Positions 1-8,681 of a DNA stretch of 64,000 nucleotides are shown here, piece by piece (the first letter of the stretch is position 1; every line of letters begins with the position of its first letter). A model generated the notes under the pieces. The model searched no databases. It worked only from the letters and a program-made list of their open reading frames with translations, and was not told where the DNA came from. Where the stretch lies: assembly GCF_023822065.1 (NCBI RefSeq), contig NZ_CP084930.1:1566001-1630000 (forward strand). Direction: 5' to 3'. The stretch is from Sphingomonas morindae. Lineage in GTDB: Bacteria > Pseudomonadota > Alphaproteobacteria > Sphingomonadales > Sphingomonadaceae. Made by a program: the position numbers and the translations under genes.

Positions 1-1412
1 TCAACGCCCGCGCCGAGGGCGGCAGCTACGGCACCGGCCAGATCTTCGCCAATGTCTCGGGCCGCCAGGGCCCCGTCGCCGCCAGCCTGGGCGCCGGCTT
101 CTACCGGACCGACGGCATCTCCGCCTTCGCCGGCGGCCGCGAGCCAGATGGCTATCGCAACCATTCGGCCAACGGCAATGTCACCGTCACCCTCAGCCCC
201 ACGCTGAGCATCGATCTGCGCGGCTTCTACGCCGATGGCCGCACCGATATCGATGGCTTCCCGCCACCGGACTATGTCTTCGCCGATACGCGCGAGCGCA
301 GCTGGCAGCGCCAGTGGATCGGCTATGGCGGCGTCAACCTCGCACTGTTCGACGGCCGGCTGCGCAACCGGCTGGGCTTCGCGCGGACCGACACGCGGCG
401 CCACAATCGCGATCCCGACAGCGTGCCCGACGAGACCTTCCGCGCCCATGGCCGGACCAGCCGGATCGACTATCAGGGCGTGCTCGACATCCGCACCGGC
501 GTGCAGGCGACGTTCGGCGCCGAGCGCGAGGTGAGCCGCTTCACCTCCGCCAGCGGCGGCCCCGCCATCGCCGGGCGGACGCGGCTGTTCAGCGGCTATG
601 GCCAGCTCGCGCTCACCCCGCTTTCGGGGCTCACCCTCACCGGCGGCGTGCGGCATGACGATCACAACCGGTTCGGCGGCGCCACCACCGGATCGGCCAG
701 CGCGGCGTGGAGCCCCAATGGCGGCGCGACGGTGCTGCGCGGCAGCTATTCCGAAGGCTTCAAGGCGCCGACGCCCTATCAGCTGGGTAGCGAATACGGC
801 AATGTGGCGCTCCGCCCCGAACGCTCGCGCGGCTGGGACGGCGGCATCGAGCAGCGCGCGCTCGGCGGCGCGGCGGTGGCGAGCGCCACCTGGTTCCACC
901 GGCTTTCGCGCGATCTCATCACCTTCGTCTCGTGCGACACGCCCTTGACCGGGATCTGCGCCGATCGCCCGTTCGGCACCTATGACAATGTCGCGCGGGC
1001 GCGGGCGCAGGGCGTGGAGCTGGCGCTGGCGCTCACCCCGGTCGAGGCGTTCACGCTGCGCTGGAGCTATACCTATCTCGATGCGCGCGACCGCACGCCC
1101 GGCGCCGGCTTCGGCCGGCGGCTGGCGCGGCGGCCGAGCAACACGGGCGCGCTCAATGCCGATTATCGCTGGCGCTTCGGCCTGGCGCTGGGCGCCACGC
1201 TGACCATGGCCGGCGCGAGCTTCGACGATGCCGCCAACAGCCGCCGGCTCAAGGGCTACAGCCTTGTCGATCTGCGCGCCGCCTATCCGCTCGGCCGGCA
1301 TGTCGAGCTATATGGCCGGATCGAGAATCTGTTCGACGCGCGCTATCAGACGGTCTTCCAATACGGCCAGGCCGGCCGCGCCGCCTATGGCGGCGTGCGG
1401 CTGCGCTACTGA
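1..1412 (+). CDS. btuB: TonB-dependent receptor, BtuB-like (3' part)
   Basis: C-terminal 469 residues of an outer-membrane beta-barrel, open from the left edge of the window in frame 3. The sequence shows alternating aromatic and polar strands typical of TonB receptor barrels, a segment YSEGFKAPTPYQL (the usual 'GFKAPT' strand of this family), a RIENLFDARYQTVFQYG motif near the end, and a terminal aromatic residue (LRY), as in proteins inserted by the BAM machinery. The plug domain and TonB box lie outside the window. The next gene starts 4 bases after the stop and the whole downstream block is cobalamin synthesis, so cobalamin or another corrinoid is the likely substrate; that part is inferred from context. 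Family assignment is secure, substrate less so. Confidence 0.85.
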   Translation, partial: NARAEGGSYGTGQIFANVSGRQGPVAASLGAGFYRTDGISAFAGGREPDGYRNHSANGNVTVTLSPTLSIDLRGFYADGRTDIDGFPPPDYVFADTRERSWQRQWIGYGGVNLALFDGRLRNRLGFARTDTRRHNRDPDSVPDETFRAHGRTSRIDYQGVLDIRTGVQATFGAEREVSRFTSASGGPAIAGRTRLFSGYGQLALTPLSGLTLTGGVRHDDHNRFGGATTGSASAAWSPNGGATVLRGSYSEGFKAPTPYQLGSEYGNVALRPERSRGWDGGIEQRALGGAAVASATWFHRLSRDLITFVSCDTPLTGICADRPFGTYDNVARARAQGVELALALTPVEAFTLRWSYTYLDARDRTPGAGFGRRLARRPSNTGALNADYRWRFGLALGATLTMAGASFDDAANSRRLKGYSLVDLRAAYPLGRHVELYGRIENLFDARYQTVFQYGQAGRAAYGGVRLRY

Positions 1413-1416
1413 GCCG

Positions 1417-2412
1417 ATGGGCGCGGCCGATCTCGCGCCCTTTCTCGCCCATGGCGGGCGGGTGGCGGCCGCGCGCGCGCATTTTGGCGGCGCGGACTGG
1501 CTCGATCTCTCCACCGGCATCGCGCCCTGGCCCTATCCGGTGCGGCCGGAGGATTTTGCGGCCGAGGCCGCGCGCCTGCCCGATCCGGAGGCGCTCGCCG
1601 CGCTCGAGGCCGAGGCCGCCACGCGCTTCGGCCTCGGCCCGGAGGCGGAGGCGGAGGTGGTGGCGGTGCCCGGCACCGATCTCGCGCTGCGGCTGCTGCC
1701 CCCGCTGCTGCCGGGCCGCGCGCCCGCGTTGCTCTGGCCGGGCTATGCGGGGCATCGCGCCGCCTGGCCCGATGCCGTTCGGCTGACGGCGCTGGCCTGG
1801 AGGGCGGCGGGCGGCGCGCATGATCTGCTGATCTGCGCCAGCCCCTCCAATCCGGGCGGCGAGCGGCTCGATCCCGGCGCGGCGGCGCGGCTGTGCGCCT
1901 CGAGCCATCTCATGATCGATCATGCCTATGCCGACGCGCCGGGCGAGGGGCTGGACGCGCTCGCCGGCCCGCGGCTCACGGTGCTGCGCTCCTTCGGCAA
2001 GATGTTCGGCCTGCCCGGGCTGCGGCTGGGCTTCGTGCTGATCGATCCGCCGCGCGCGGCGCGGCTGCGCCATCTCCTCGGCGATTGGCCGATCGCGACG
2101 CCGACGCTCGCCATCGCCGACAGAGCCTATCGCGACCAGGCCTGGCAGGCGGCGCAGCGGGACCGCATCGCCACCGCCGGCGCCGCGCTCGACCGGCTGC
2201 TCGATCGGCTCGGCCTCGCGCACCGTCCGTCGCCGCCGCTGTTCCGCTGCCTCGAGCAGGTGGATGGCGCGGCGCTGTTCCGCCATCTCGCCGGCCATGC
2301 CATTCTCACCCGGCCCTTCGCCGCGCGGGCCGACTGGCTGCGGCTGGGCCTGCCCGGCGACGCGGCCGCGCTGGCCCGGCTCGCCGCCGCCCTGGAGGAG
2401 TATCGAAGATGA
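1417..2412 (+). CDS. cobD: threonine-phosphate decarboxylase (PLP-dependent)
   Basis: Fold-type I aminotransferase-like enzyme of 331 residues. It should decarboxylate L-threonine O-3-phosphate to (R)-1-aminopropan-2-ol O-2-phosphate, the linker between the corrin ring and the lower nucleotide. The N-terminal HGG (residues 12-14) and LSTGIAPWPYP (31-41) are characteristic of the family. ASPSNPGG (141-148) is the cofactor-contacting Asn motif, and Lys195 in SFGKMFGLPG is the predicted Schiff-base lysine. The start is the ATG four bases after the receptor stop; an upstream extension in this frame is only the receptor gene read out of frame. Its stop overlaps the cobO start (ATGA). Pseudomonas-style naming would call it cobC. 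It feeds CbiB, encoded three genes on. Confidence 0.93.
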   Translation: MGAADLAPFLAHGGRVAAARAHFGGADWLDLSTGIAPWPYPVRPEDFAAEAARLPDPEALAALEAEAATRFGLGPEAEAEVVAVPGTDLALRLLPPLLPGRAPALLWPGYAGHRAAWPDAVRLTALAWRAAGGAHDLLICASPSNPGGERLDPGAAARLCASSHLMIDHAYADAPGEGLDALAGPRLTVLRSFGKMFGLPGLRLGFVLIDPPRAARLRHLLGDWPIATPTLAIADRAYRDQAWQAAQRDRIATAGAALDRLLDRLGLAHRPSPPLFRCLEQVDGAALFRHLAGHAILTRPFAARADWLRLGLPGDAAALARLAAALEEYRR

Positions 2413-3020
2413 GCGAAACGCCCGAGGATCATGCCCGCCACAATGCCCGCATGAAGCGCATGGCCGAGGCGCGCGCGCGCATGCAGGCGCGCCGCACGCT
2501 CGAGCGGGGGCTGCTGATCGTCCATACGGGCAACGGCAAGGGCAAGTCCTCCTCGGCCTTCGGCATGGCGATCCGCAGCCTCGGCTGGGGCATGAAGGTG
2601 GCGATCCTGCAATATGTGAAGGGCAAGTGGGAGACGGGGGAGCGCAGCTTCTTCGAGGCCTATCCCGATCTGCTGCGCTTCGAGGTGATGGGCGAGGGCT
2701 TCACCTGGGATACGCAGGACCGCGCCCGCGACATCGCCGCCGCCCGCGCCGCCTGGGAAAGGTCCAAGGCGATGATCCTCGATCCCGAGATCGATTTCGT
2801 GATCCTGGACGAGCTGAACATCGTGCTGCGTGACGATACGCTGCCCTATGAGGAGGTGCTCGCCTTTCTGCGCGATCGGCCGCTCACCAAGCATATCTGC
2901 ATCACCGGGCGCGGCGCGCGGCCGGAGCTGCTCGCGCTCGCCGATCTCGTCACCGAGTTCGGCGAGGTCAAACATCCCTATCAGGCCGGCTTCAAGGCGC
3001 AGAAGGGCGTGGAATATTGA
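2409..3020 (+). CDS. cobO: cob(I)alamin/cobinamide adenosyltransferase
   Basis: CobO/BtuR-type ATP:corrinoid adenosyltransferase of 203 residues, normal for the family. It transfers the 5'-deoxyadenosyl group of ATP to reduced corrinoids. The P-loop HTGNGKGKSSSA (residues 39-50) has the GNGKGKS form diagnostic of the family. It is followed by GWGMKVAILQYVKGKWETGE, the family's substrate-loop region, and by a DFVILDEL Walker B-like strand. The N-terminal 30 residues are Arg/Ala/Met-rich, as is common in CobO. The start ATG overlaps the cobD stop (ATGA) and its own stop overlaps the next start (TTGA), so translation is probably coupled through the operon. Confidence 0.95.
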   Translation: MSETPEDHARHNARMKRMAEARARMQARRTLERGLLIVHTGNGKGKSSSAFGMAIRSLGWGMKVAILQYVKGKWETGERSFFEAYPDLLRFEVMGEGFTWDTQDRARDIAAARAAWERSKAMILDPEIDFVILDELNIVLRDDTLPYEEVLAFLRDRPLTKHICITGRGARPELLALADLVTEFGEVKHPYQAGFKAQKGVEY

Positions 3021-3826
3021 GCTGGACGGCGGCCCTGATGCTGGCTCTGGCGGCGCCGGCCGCGCCGCCCGCCGCCGGGCCGCGGCTGCTCTCGATCAAC
3101 CCCTGCATCGATGCCGTGCTGCGCCAGGTCGCCGATCCGCGGCAGATCGTCGCGATCAGCCATTATTCGCAGCAAGCGCGATCCAGCTCGGTGCCGCTCG
3201 CCTGGGCGCGGCGCTTCCCCGCCACCGGCGGCACCGCCGAGGAAGTGGTTGCGCGCGCGCCCGATCTGGTGCTGGCGGGCGGCCATGTCGCGCCGGCGAC
3301 GATCGCCGCCCTGGCGCGGCTGCATATCGCGGTGCGCCAGTTCCCCGTGCCCGACACGGTGGAGGAGAGCGCCGCGCAGGTGCGCGCGATCGCGGCGGCG
3401 AGCGGCCATGCCGCGCGTGGCGCCGCGCTCGCCGCGCGCATCCTCCTGGCGGCGCGGCCGGTGCCGGGCCCGCGCGTGCCGGCGCTGATCTGGCAGGGCG
3501 GGGGGCTGGTGCCGGGCGCGGGCACGCTGCCGGACGCGCTGCTGGCGCGCGCCGGCTTCCGCAATCTCAGCCGCAGCTATGGCCTCAAGCAATGGGACGT
3601 GCTGCCGCTCGAATATCTGGTGGCGCGGCCGCCGCGCGTGCTGCTGTCGGTGGGCGCGGCGGAGGCGGGGGGCGATCGGCTGGCCGGGCATCCGGCGCTG
3701 CGGCGGCTCGGCCGGCGCATCACCATCGCTCCCTATCCGGCGCGGCTGATCAATTGCGGCGGCCCCACCATCATCGATGCGATGGCGCGGCTGCGCGCGA
3801 TCCGCGCGGCGGTGACGGCGCGGTGA
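3017..3826 (+). CDS. BtuF-like periplasmic corrinoid-binding protein
   Basis: Helical-backbone metal/corrinoid-binding protein of 269 residues. A short hydrophobic N-terminus (residues 4-20, ALMLALAAPAAPPAA) looks like a signal peptide, so a periplasmic location is expected. The body has the two-lobe pattern of BtuF/FhuD proteins: an opening strand LLSINPCIDAVLRQV, then GGTAEEVVARAPDLVLAG and a later ALLARAGFRNLS. The start is TTG at 3017, overlapping the cobO stop as TTGA; no ATG or GTG gives a better start. No BtuC permease or BtuD ATPase is encoded nearby, which is unusual for a binding protein, so it may work with a transporter elsewhere or scavenge corrinoid. Corrinoid specificity is inferred from its place inside the cob operon. 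Confidence 0.8.
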   Translation: MSWTAALMLALAAPAAPPAAGPRLLSINPCIDAVLRQVADPRQIVAISHYSQQARSSSVPLAWARRFPATGGTAEEVVARAPDLVLAGGHVAPATIAALARLHIAVRQFPVPDTVEESAAQVRAIAAASGHAARGAALAARILLAARPVPGPRVPALIWQGGGLVPGAGTLPDALLARAGFRNLSRSYGLKQWDVLPLEYLVARPPRVLLSVGAAEAGGDRLAGHPALRRLGRRITIAPYPARLINCGGPTIIDAMARLRAIRAAVTAR

Positions 3827-4737
3827 GCCACGCGCCGCTCCTGCTGGCGATGCTGATCGGCGAGGCGCTGCTCGGCTATCCGCGCCGCTGGTGGCATCCG
3901 GTGATGGGCGCGGGCGCGCTGCTCGCCGCCGGCGAGGCGCGGCTCAATCGCGGCGCGCCCGCGCGGCGCCGCCTCGCCGGCGTGGCGTTGCTGGCGCTGC
4001 TGCTCGGCCTCGCCATCGCGATCGGGGTCGGGCTGGAACGCGCGCTGCGGCCGCACGCGGCGGCGGCGGTGCTGCTCGTGCCGATCGGCATGACCGGCCT
4101 CGCCCAGCGCAGCCTGCACGATCATGTCGCCGCCGTGCTGCGGCCGCTCCGCGCGGGCGATCTCTCCGCCGCGCGCACGGCGGTGGCGATGATCGTGGGG
4201 CGCGATGTCGCGGCGCTGGACGAGGCGGGGATCGCCACCGCCGCGATCGAGAGCCTCGCCGAAAGCTTCGGCGACGGGGTGGTGACGCCGGCCTGCTGGT
4301 ATCTGGTCGCCGGCCTGCCCGGGCTGATGGCGGCCAAGCTCGTCAACACCGCCGATTCGATGCTCGGCCACCGCACGCCCCGGCTCGCCGCGTTCGGCTG
4401 GGCCTCGGCGCGCGCCGATGATGGCCTCAACCTGCTTCCCGCCCGCCTCGCCGGCGCGCTGCTCTGCCTGGCGGGCGGCGGCGGCTGGCGGACGATGGCG
4501 CGCGACGCGGGCCGTCACGCCTCGCCCAATAGCGGCTGGCCCGAGGCGGCGATGGCGGGCGCGCTCGCCCGGCGGCTCGGCGGCCCCGTCAACTATGATG
4601 GCGTGCCGTCGGCGCGCGCGGTGCTGGGGCAGGGGCCGGCGCCCGACGCGGCCGATCTCGCGCGCGCGCTGCGCCTCTATCGCCGCGCCTGTGGCGCGCT
4701 GTGGTTGCTGGTGGGAGGCGTGGCATGGCTGGCCTGA
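3823..4737 (+). CDS. cbiB: adenosylcobinamide-phosphate synthase (CbiB)
   Basis: Integral membrane enzyme of 304 residues (CobD in Pseudomonas naming). It joins adenosylcobyric acid to the aminopropanol phosphate made by the threonine-phosphate decarboxylase. The N-terminus has the family pattern [22 protein letters not shown]. The centre carries the conserved blocks [20 protein letters not shown] and [16 protein letters not shown], and the end has [13 protein letters not shown]. Several hydrophobic helices (about residues 45-65, 70-90 and the C-terminal 15) fit a multi-pass protein. It starts with GTG at 3823, sharing GTGA with the stop of the BtuF-like gene. Its 3' end overlaps the cobQ start by 13 bases. 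Confidence 0.93.
   Translation: MSHAPLLLAMLIGEALLGYPRRWWHPVMGAGALLAAGEARLNRGAPARRRLAGVALLALLLGLAIAIGVGLERALRPHAAAAVLLVPIGMTGLAQRSLHDHVAAVLRPLRAGDLSAARTAVAMIVGRDVAALDEAGIATAAIESLAESFGDGVVTPACWYLVAGLPGLMAAKLVNTADSMLGHRTPRLAAFGWASARADDGLNLLPARLAGALLCLAGGGGWRTMARDAGRHASPNSGWPEAAMAGALARRLGGPVNYDGVPSARAVLGQGPAPDAADLARALRLYRRACGALWLLVGGVAWLA
4714..4718 (+). promoter_or_regulatory. ribosome-binding site deciding the cobQ start
   Basis: GGAGG lies 6 bases before the ATG at 4725, inside the 3' end of cbiB. It favours 4725 over the in-frame ATG at 4737 and over start codons further upstream. Confidence 0.6.
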
Positions 4738-6185
4738 TGATCCAGGGCACGGGATCGGATGTCGGCAAGTCGGTGCTCGTCGCCGGCCTGTGCCGCGCGC
4801 TGCACCGGCGCGGGCTGCGGGTGCTGCCGTTCAAGCCGCAGAACATGTCCAACAATGCCGCCGTCACCGCGGAGGGCGGCGAGATCGGCCGCGCCCAGGC
4901 CTTGCAGGCCTTCGCCGCCGGGGTGGCGCCCAGCATCGACATGAATCCGGTGCTGCTCAAGCCGCAGAGCGATATGGGCGCGCAGCTGGTGGTGGAAGGG
5001 CGCGTGCGCGGCACCTGGTGCGCGCGGGATTTCCGCGCCGGGCGCGCGGCGCTGCTCGATACCGTGTGCGCCGCCTATCGGCGGCTCGCCGCCCGCGCCG
5101 ATATCGTGCTGGTGGAGGGCGCGGGCAGCCCGGCGGAGATCAATCTGCGCGCGGGCGACATCGCGAATATGGGCTTTGCCCGCGCGGCCGGGGTGCCGGT
5201 GCTGCTCGCCGGCGATATCGATCGCGGCGGGGTGATCGCGGCGCTGGTCGGCACGCGCGCGGTGCTCGATCCCGCCGACGCGGCCATGGTGCGCGGCTTC
5301 CTCATCACCAAATTTCGCGGCGATCCGGCGCTGTTCGAGCAAGGCTATGACGCGATCGCGGCGGCCACCGGCTGGCGCGGCTATGGCATCGTGCCCTGGC
5401 TGGCGGAGGCGGCGCGGCTGCCGGCCGAGGATGCGGTGTCGCTCGCCACGATGGGCGGCGCGGGCGCCGGCCCGCTGATCGCGGTGCCGATGCTGCCGCG
5501 CATCGCCAATTTCGACGATCTCGACGCGCTCGCGCAGGAGCCGCGGGTGCGGCTGCGCATGATCCCGCGCGGCACCCCGCTGCCGGGGGATGCGGCGCTC
5601 GTCATCCTGCCCGGCAGCAAGGCGACCATCGCCGATCTCGCGGTGGTGCGGGACGAGGGCTGGGACATTGATCTCGCCGGCCATGTGCGGCGCGGCGGCC
5701 ATGTGCTGGGGCTGTGCGGCGGCTATCAGATGCTCGGCCGCAGCATCGCCGATCCGGACGGGATCGAGGGGCCGCCCGGCGAGGCCGCCGGGCTCGGTCT
5801 CCTGCCCATTACCACCCGTCTCGCGCCGGCCAAGCGGGTGCGCCGCGCCGAGGGCGTGCATGTGGCGGGCGGCGCGCCTTTCGTCGGCTACGAGATTCAT
5901 GCCGGCGTCACCGAGCGCGATCCCGGCACGCCGCCGCTGCTGCGCTTCGCCGATGGCGAGGAGGATGGCGCGGTGGCGGCGGGCGGGCGGATCGCCGGCT
6001 GCTATGTGCACGGGCTGTTCGACGCCAAGGCGGCGCGCGCGCACTGGCTCGAGAAGATCGGCGCCGCCAGCGACGGCCGCGAGCGCGGCGACACGCTGGA
6101 CGCGGCGCTCGACGCCATCGCCGTGCGGCTCGAGGCCGCGCTGGATATCGACGCGCTGATCGCGCTCGCCAAGGAGGCCGCATGA
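4725..6185 (+). CDS. cobQ: cobyric acid synthase
   Basis: Glutamine-dependent amidotransferase of 486 residues that amidates the b, d, e and g side chains of adenosylcobyrinic a,c-diamide. The N-terminal synthetase domain carries a dethiobiotin synthetase-like P-loop GTGSDVGKS (residues 8-16), then [14 protein letters not shown] (35-48), [12 protein letters not shown] (131-142) and AGDIDRGGV (162-170), all standard for CobQ/CbiP. The C-terminal triad glutaminase domain has the nucleophile Cys331 in [11 protein letters not shown] and a late His in GCYVHGLFD. Length and motif order are normal. The gene overlaps cbiB upstream by 13 bases and cobT downstream by 4. No early corrin-ring genes lie in the window, so the operon may act on a ring made elsewhere or on salvaged precursor. 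Confidence 0.95.
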   Translation: MAGLMIQGTGSDVGKSVLVAGLCRALHRRGLRVLPFKPQNMSNNAAVTAEGGEIGRAQALQAFAAGVAPSIDMNPVLLKPQSDMGAQLVVEGRVRGTWCARDFRAGRAALLDTVCAAYRRLAARADIVLVEGAGSPAEINLRAGDIANMGFARAAGVPVLLAGDIDRGGVIAALVGTRAVLDPADAAMVRGFLITKFRGDPALFEQGYDAIAAATGWRGYGIVPWLAEAARLPAEDAVSLATMGGAGAGPLIAVPMLPRIANFDDLDALAQEPRVRLRMIPRGTPLPGDAALVILPGSKATIADLAVVRDEGWDIDLAGHVRRGGHVLGLCGGYQMLGRSIADPDGIEGPPGEAAGLGLLPITTRLAPAKRVRRAEGVHVAGGAPFVGYEIHAGVTERDPGTPPLLRFADGEEDGAVAAGGRIAGCYVHGLFDAKAARAHWLEKIGAASDGRERGDTLDAALDAIAVRLEAALDIDALIALAKEAA

Positions 6186-7201
6186 TGGACGAAGCGAGGA
6201 TCTGGGCGCATCTGGACGGGCTCGCCAAGCCGCGCCGAAGCCTGGGCCGGCTCGAGCGGCTGGCGGTGGATCTGGCGCGCAGCCAGGGCCGGCTCGATCC
6301 CGTCACGCAGCCGCGGCGGCTGGTGCTGTTCGCGGGCGATCATGGCTGCGTCGTGGATGGCTGCTCGGCCTGGCCGCAAGCGGTGACGGGGCTGATGGTG
6401 GCGGCGATCTGCGCCGGCCGCGCCACCAGCAACGCGCTCGCCGCCGCGCAGCGGTGCGCGCTGCGGCTGGTCGATGTCGGCATGGCGACGCCGCCACCGC
6501 GTGCGCCCCCCGCCTTCTTCCGCGCCGCGCGCGTCGCCTCGGGCACCGCCAGTCTCGCCCACGGTCCGGCGATGGACGAGTCGCAGTTCGCCGCCGCCTG
6601 GGCGATCGGCGCCGAGGAGGCGGAGGCCGCGCTCGGCGCCGGCTGCCGGCTGCTGATCGCGGGCGAGATGGGCATCGGCAACACCACGCCCGCCGCCTGC
6701 CTCACCGCGCTGCTCGCCGGCTGCGATCCGGAGGCGGCGGTGGGGCTGGGCGCGGGCGGCGATGCCGCGCTGCTCGATCGCAAGCGCGCGATCGTGTCCG
6801 CAGCGGTCGCCGCCGCGCGCCCGCTGCTCGCCACCCGGCCGCGCGCCGCCATCGCCGCGCTGGCCGGCTTTGAGATCGTGGCGATGGCGGGCTTCTTCGC
6901 GGCGGGCGCGGCGGGCGGCGCGACGCTGCTGCTGGACGGCTATGTCGCCACCGCCGGCGCGCTGATCGCCGAACGGTGCGCGCCCGGCACGCGCGCCGCG
7001 TTCCTCGCCGCGCATCGTTCGGCTGAGCCGGGCCATGGCGCGGCGCTCGCGCGGCTCGGCCTCGCGCCGCTGCTCGACTGGGAGATGCGGCTCGGCGAGG
7101 GCAGCGGCGCGCTGGTGGCGCTGCCGCTGCTCGATTCGGCGGCGGCGCTGCTGCGCGATGTCGCCCCGCTGGAGGCGATCGGTGCCGGCCGCGCCGATTG
7201 A
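6182..7201 (+). CDS. cobT: nicotinate-nucleotide:dimethylbenzimidazole phosphoribosyltransferase
   Basis: CobT/CobU-type enzyme of 339 residues. It makes alpha-ribazole phosphate, the lower-ligand nucleotide, from nicotinate mononucleotide and a benzimidazole base. Visible family motifs are [13 protein letters not shown] near the N-terminus, [20 protein letters not shown] (the usual GDHG...PxAVT block) and [18 protein letters not shown], the signature containing the GIGNTT loop. The C-terminus has [11 protein letters not shown] and a [13 protein letters not shown] ending typical of the family, including the catalytic-region Glu. The start ATG overlaps the cobQ stop (ATGA; a second Met follows directly). 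Its last 20 bases overlap cobS. Confidence 0.95.
   Translation: MMDEARIWAHLDGLAKPRRSLGRLERLAVDLARSQGRLDPVTQPRRLVLFAGDHGCVVDGCSAWPQAVTGLMVAAICAGRATSNALAAAQRCALRLVDVGMATPPPRAPPAFFRAARVASGTASLAHGPAMDESQFAAAWAIGAEEAEAALGAGCRLLIAGEMGIGNTTPAACLTALLAGCDPEAAVGLGAGGDAALLDRKRAIVSAAVAAARPLLATRPRAAIAALAGFEIVAMAGFFAAGAAGGATLLLDGYVATAGALIAERCAPGTRAAFLAAHRSAEPGHGAALARLGLAPLLDWEMRLGEGSGALVALPLLDSAAALLRDVAPLEAIGAGRAD
7171..7175 (+). promoter_or_regulatory. ribosome-binding site deciding the cobS start
   Basis: GGAGG lies 6 bases before GTG 7182, within the end of cobT. It supports a cobS start that overlaps cobT by 20 bases. Confidence 0.55.
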
Positions 7202-7967
7202 GCGCGCCCCCGGCTGGGCGCCGCCGCTACTCGCGCTGCAGCTGCTGACGCGGGTGCCGCTGCCCTGGCTCGGCCGGCTGGACGGGCCGGCGGCGCGCCG
7301 AGCGATGGCGCGCGCGCTCGCCTGGCTGCCGCTGGCGGGCGCTGCGGTCGGCCTCGCCACCGGGCTCGCCTATCTGGCGGCGTCGCACATCTGGTCGCCG
7401 CTGCCCGCGCTGCTGCTCGCGCTCGCCTTCGAGGCCTGGCTGACGGGCGCGCTGCACGAGGATGGGCTGGCCGATTTCTGCGATGCATTCGGCGGCGGGC
7501 GCACGCCCGAGCAGATCGCCCGCATCCTCAAGGACAGCCGGATCGGCAGCTATGGCGCGCTCGGGCTCGGCCTTGCCGTGGCCTTGCGGATCGCCGCGAC
7601 GCTCGCGCTGCCGGCGCCGCTCCGCCTGGCGGGGATCGTCGCGGCGGCGTCGCTGGGGCGGTGGATGGCGGTGCTGCTGCTCGGGCTCGCGCCGCCCCCG
7701 CCGGATGCGACCGGCCTGGCGGCGAGCCTCGGGGCGCCGTCGCGCCGGGTGCGGATCGGCGCGACCTTGGCGGCGCTGCCCGCGCTGCTCGCCTGCGCGC
7801 GTCTCGCGCCCGCGCCCGTGCTGGCGGGGGTGGCGGCGGCGCTGATCGGCCTAGTGGCGCTGGCGCGGCTGGTGCGCCGCCGGCTCGGCGCGGCCAATGG
7901 CGATTGCCTGGGCTTCGCGGCCTGTGCCGGACAGCTGGCGCTGCTGATGGCGCTGGCGGCGCGGTGA
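7182..7967 (+). CDS. cobS: adenosylcobinamide-GDP ribazoletransferase (cobalamin synthase)
   Basis: Polytopic membrane enzyme of 261 residues that joins adenosylcobinamide-GDP to alpha-ribazole (phosphate), completing the cofactor. The N-terminus has LQLLTRVPLP, the standard opening of CobS. The acidic signature reads HEDGLADFCDAFGGG followed by ILKDSRIGSYGALGLG. The remainder is a series of Ala/Leu-rich transmembrane helices. Start GTG 7182 was chosen because GGAGG sits 6 bases upstream; no in-frame ATG precedes the conserved region. The stop overlaps the next start as GTGA. Its GDP-activated substrate requires a CobU/CobP kinase-guanylyltransferase, which is not encoded in this window. Confidence 0.93.
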   Translation: MPAAPIERAPGWAPPLLALQLLTRVPLPWLGRLDGPAARRAMARALAWLPLAGAAVGLATGLAYLAASHIWSPLPALLLALAFEAWLTGALHEDGLADFCDAFGGGRTPEQIARILKDSRIGSYGALGLGLAVALRIAATLALPAPLRLAGIVAAASLGRWMAVLLLGLAPPPPDATGLAASLGAPSRRVRIGATLAALPALLACARLAPAPVLAGVAAALIGLVALARLVRRRLGAANGDCLGFAACAGQLALLMALAAR

Positions 7968-8512
7968 GCGATACGCTGCTGTTGGTCCGCCATACCGAGG
8001 TGGCGAGGGCCTGGGCAGGGCGCTGCTACGGCCAATCGGACATGGGCTTGAGCCGCGCCGGCGCGCGCGCCGCCGCCGACCTCGCGGCGCGGCTGGCGGC
8101 GCAGCCGATCGCGCTGGTGGTCCATTCCGATCTCCGCCGCGCGGCCGCGCTGGCGACGCGCGTGGCGCGGCGGGCCGGCGTTCCGGTGCATGCCGATCCG
8201 CACTGGCGCGAGCGCGATTTCGGCCGCTGGGAAGGCCGGCGCTGGACCGCCCTCTATCGCGAGACAGGCGTGCTGATGGACCGGATGCTCACCGATCCGC
8301 ACGGCTTCGCCCCCGGTGGCGGCGAGACCAGCGCCGCGCTCGCCGCGCGTGCGGAGGCGGCGCTGCGTGCCTTGCAAGGGCGCGGCACGGTGCTGGTGGT
8401 GAGCCATGGGGGCCCGATCGCGGCGGCGCGCGCGGCGCACGCGGGCGCGCCGCTCACCGAACTGGCGCGCTTCATCCCCGCATTGGGCGAGATCGTGCGC
8501 CTCGCGCTCTAG
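7964..8512 (+). CDS. cobC: histidine phosphatase, probable alpha-ribazole phosphatase
   Basis: Phosphoglycerate mutase-like histidine phosphatase of 182 residues. The catalytic motif is LLLVRHTEVA near the N-terminus (RHT form), with YGQSDMGLSRAGARAA following, an acidic WRERDFGRWEG motif and a second histidine in VVSHGGPIAAA. In cobalamin synthesis such enzymes remove the 5'-phosphate of alpha-ribazole phosphate or of adenosylcobalamin phosphate. The fold is clear from the motifs; substrate assignment comes from its position as last gene of the cob block, sharing GTGA with cobS. The gene is followed by a GC-rich stretch that could form a weak hairpin near 8513-8540. Confidence 0.85.
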   Translation: MSDTLLLVRHTEVARAWAGRCYGQSDMGLSRAGARAAADLAARLAAQPIALVVHSDLRRAAALATRVARRAGVPVHADPHWRERDFGRWEGRRWTALYRETGVLMDRMLTDPHGFAPGGGETSAALAARAEAALRALQGRGTVLVVSHGGPIAAARAAHAGAPLTELARFIPALGEIVRLAL

Positions 8513-8555
8513 GCCGGCCGGGCTTGCCTTGGCCGGGCGAGATCGCCTAGAGCGC

Positions 8556-8640
8556 CGCCACTCGCTCGGACCCGGTGCAAATCCGGGTGGCTATTCCGGC
8601 CGCCGATCCGCCGGACAACCTCACGCCCGCACGATCCTGT
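8556..8640 (+). promoter_or_regulatory. candidate structured 5' leader of the SulP gene
   Basis: The 169 bases between cobC and the transporter start contain an exact hairpin at 8571-8587: stem CCCGG/CCGGG with a 7-base loop TGCAAAT. Bases 8567-8570 (CGGA) can pair with 8595-8598 (TCCG) to enclose it. Two competing stems are also possible: GGTGGC (8586-8591) with GCCGCC (8599-8604), and TCCGG (8595-8599) with CCGGA (8611-8615). The string CCGGTGCAAATCCGG resembles the hairpin core of cobalamin riboswitches, but the CCCCGC...ACTGT and B12-box elements are missing. Mutually exclusive stems upstream of a transporter are typical of cis-regulatory RNA. No ligand can be assigned from sequence alone. 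Confidence 0.4.
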
Positions 8641-8681
8641 CGCGCCCCTCCGGGTGCCGCGTGCCCTTTTGTGAGTCCGCC

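Noticed and set aside
1228..1416. N-terminal extension of the threonine-phosphate decarboxylase
   Set aside because: These codons are the TonB receptor gene in another frame; the enzyme's HGG motif sits right after the ATG at 1417.
8565..8620. A full cobalamin riboswitch before sulP
   Set aside because: Only the CCGGTGCAAATCCGG-like hairpin is present. The CCCCGC...ACTGT segment and the B12 box are missing, so I list it only as a structured leader candidate.
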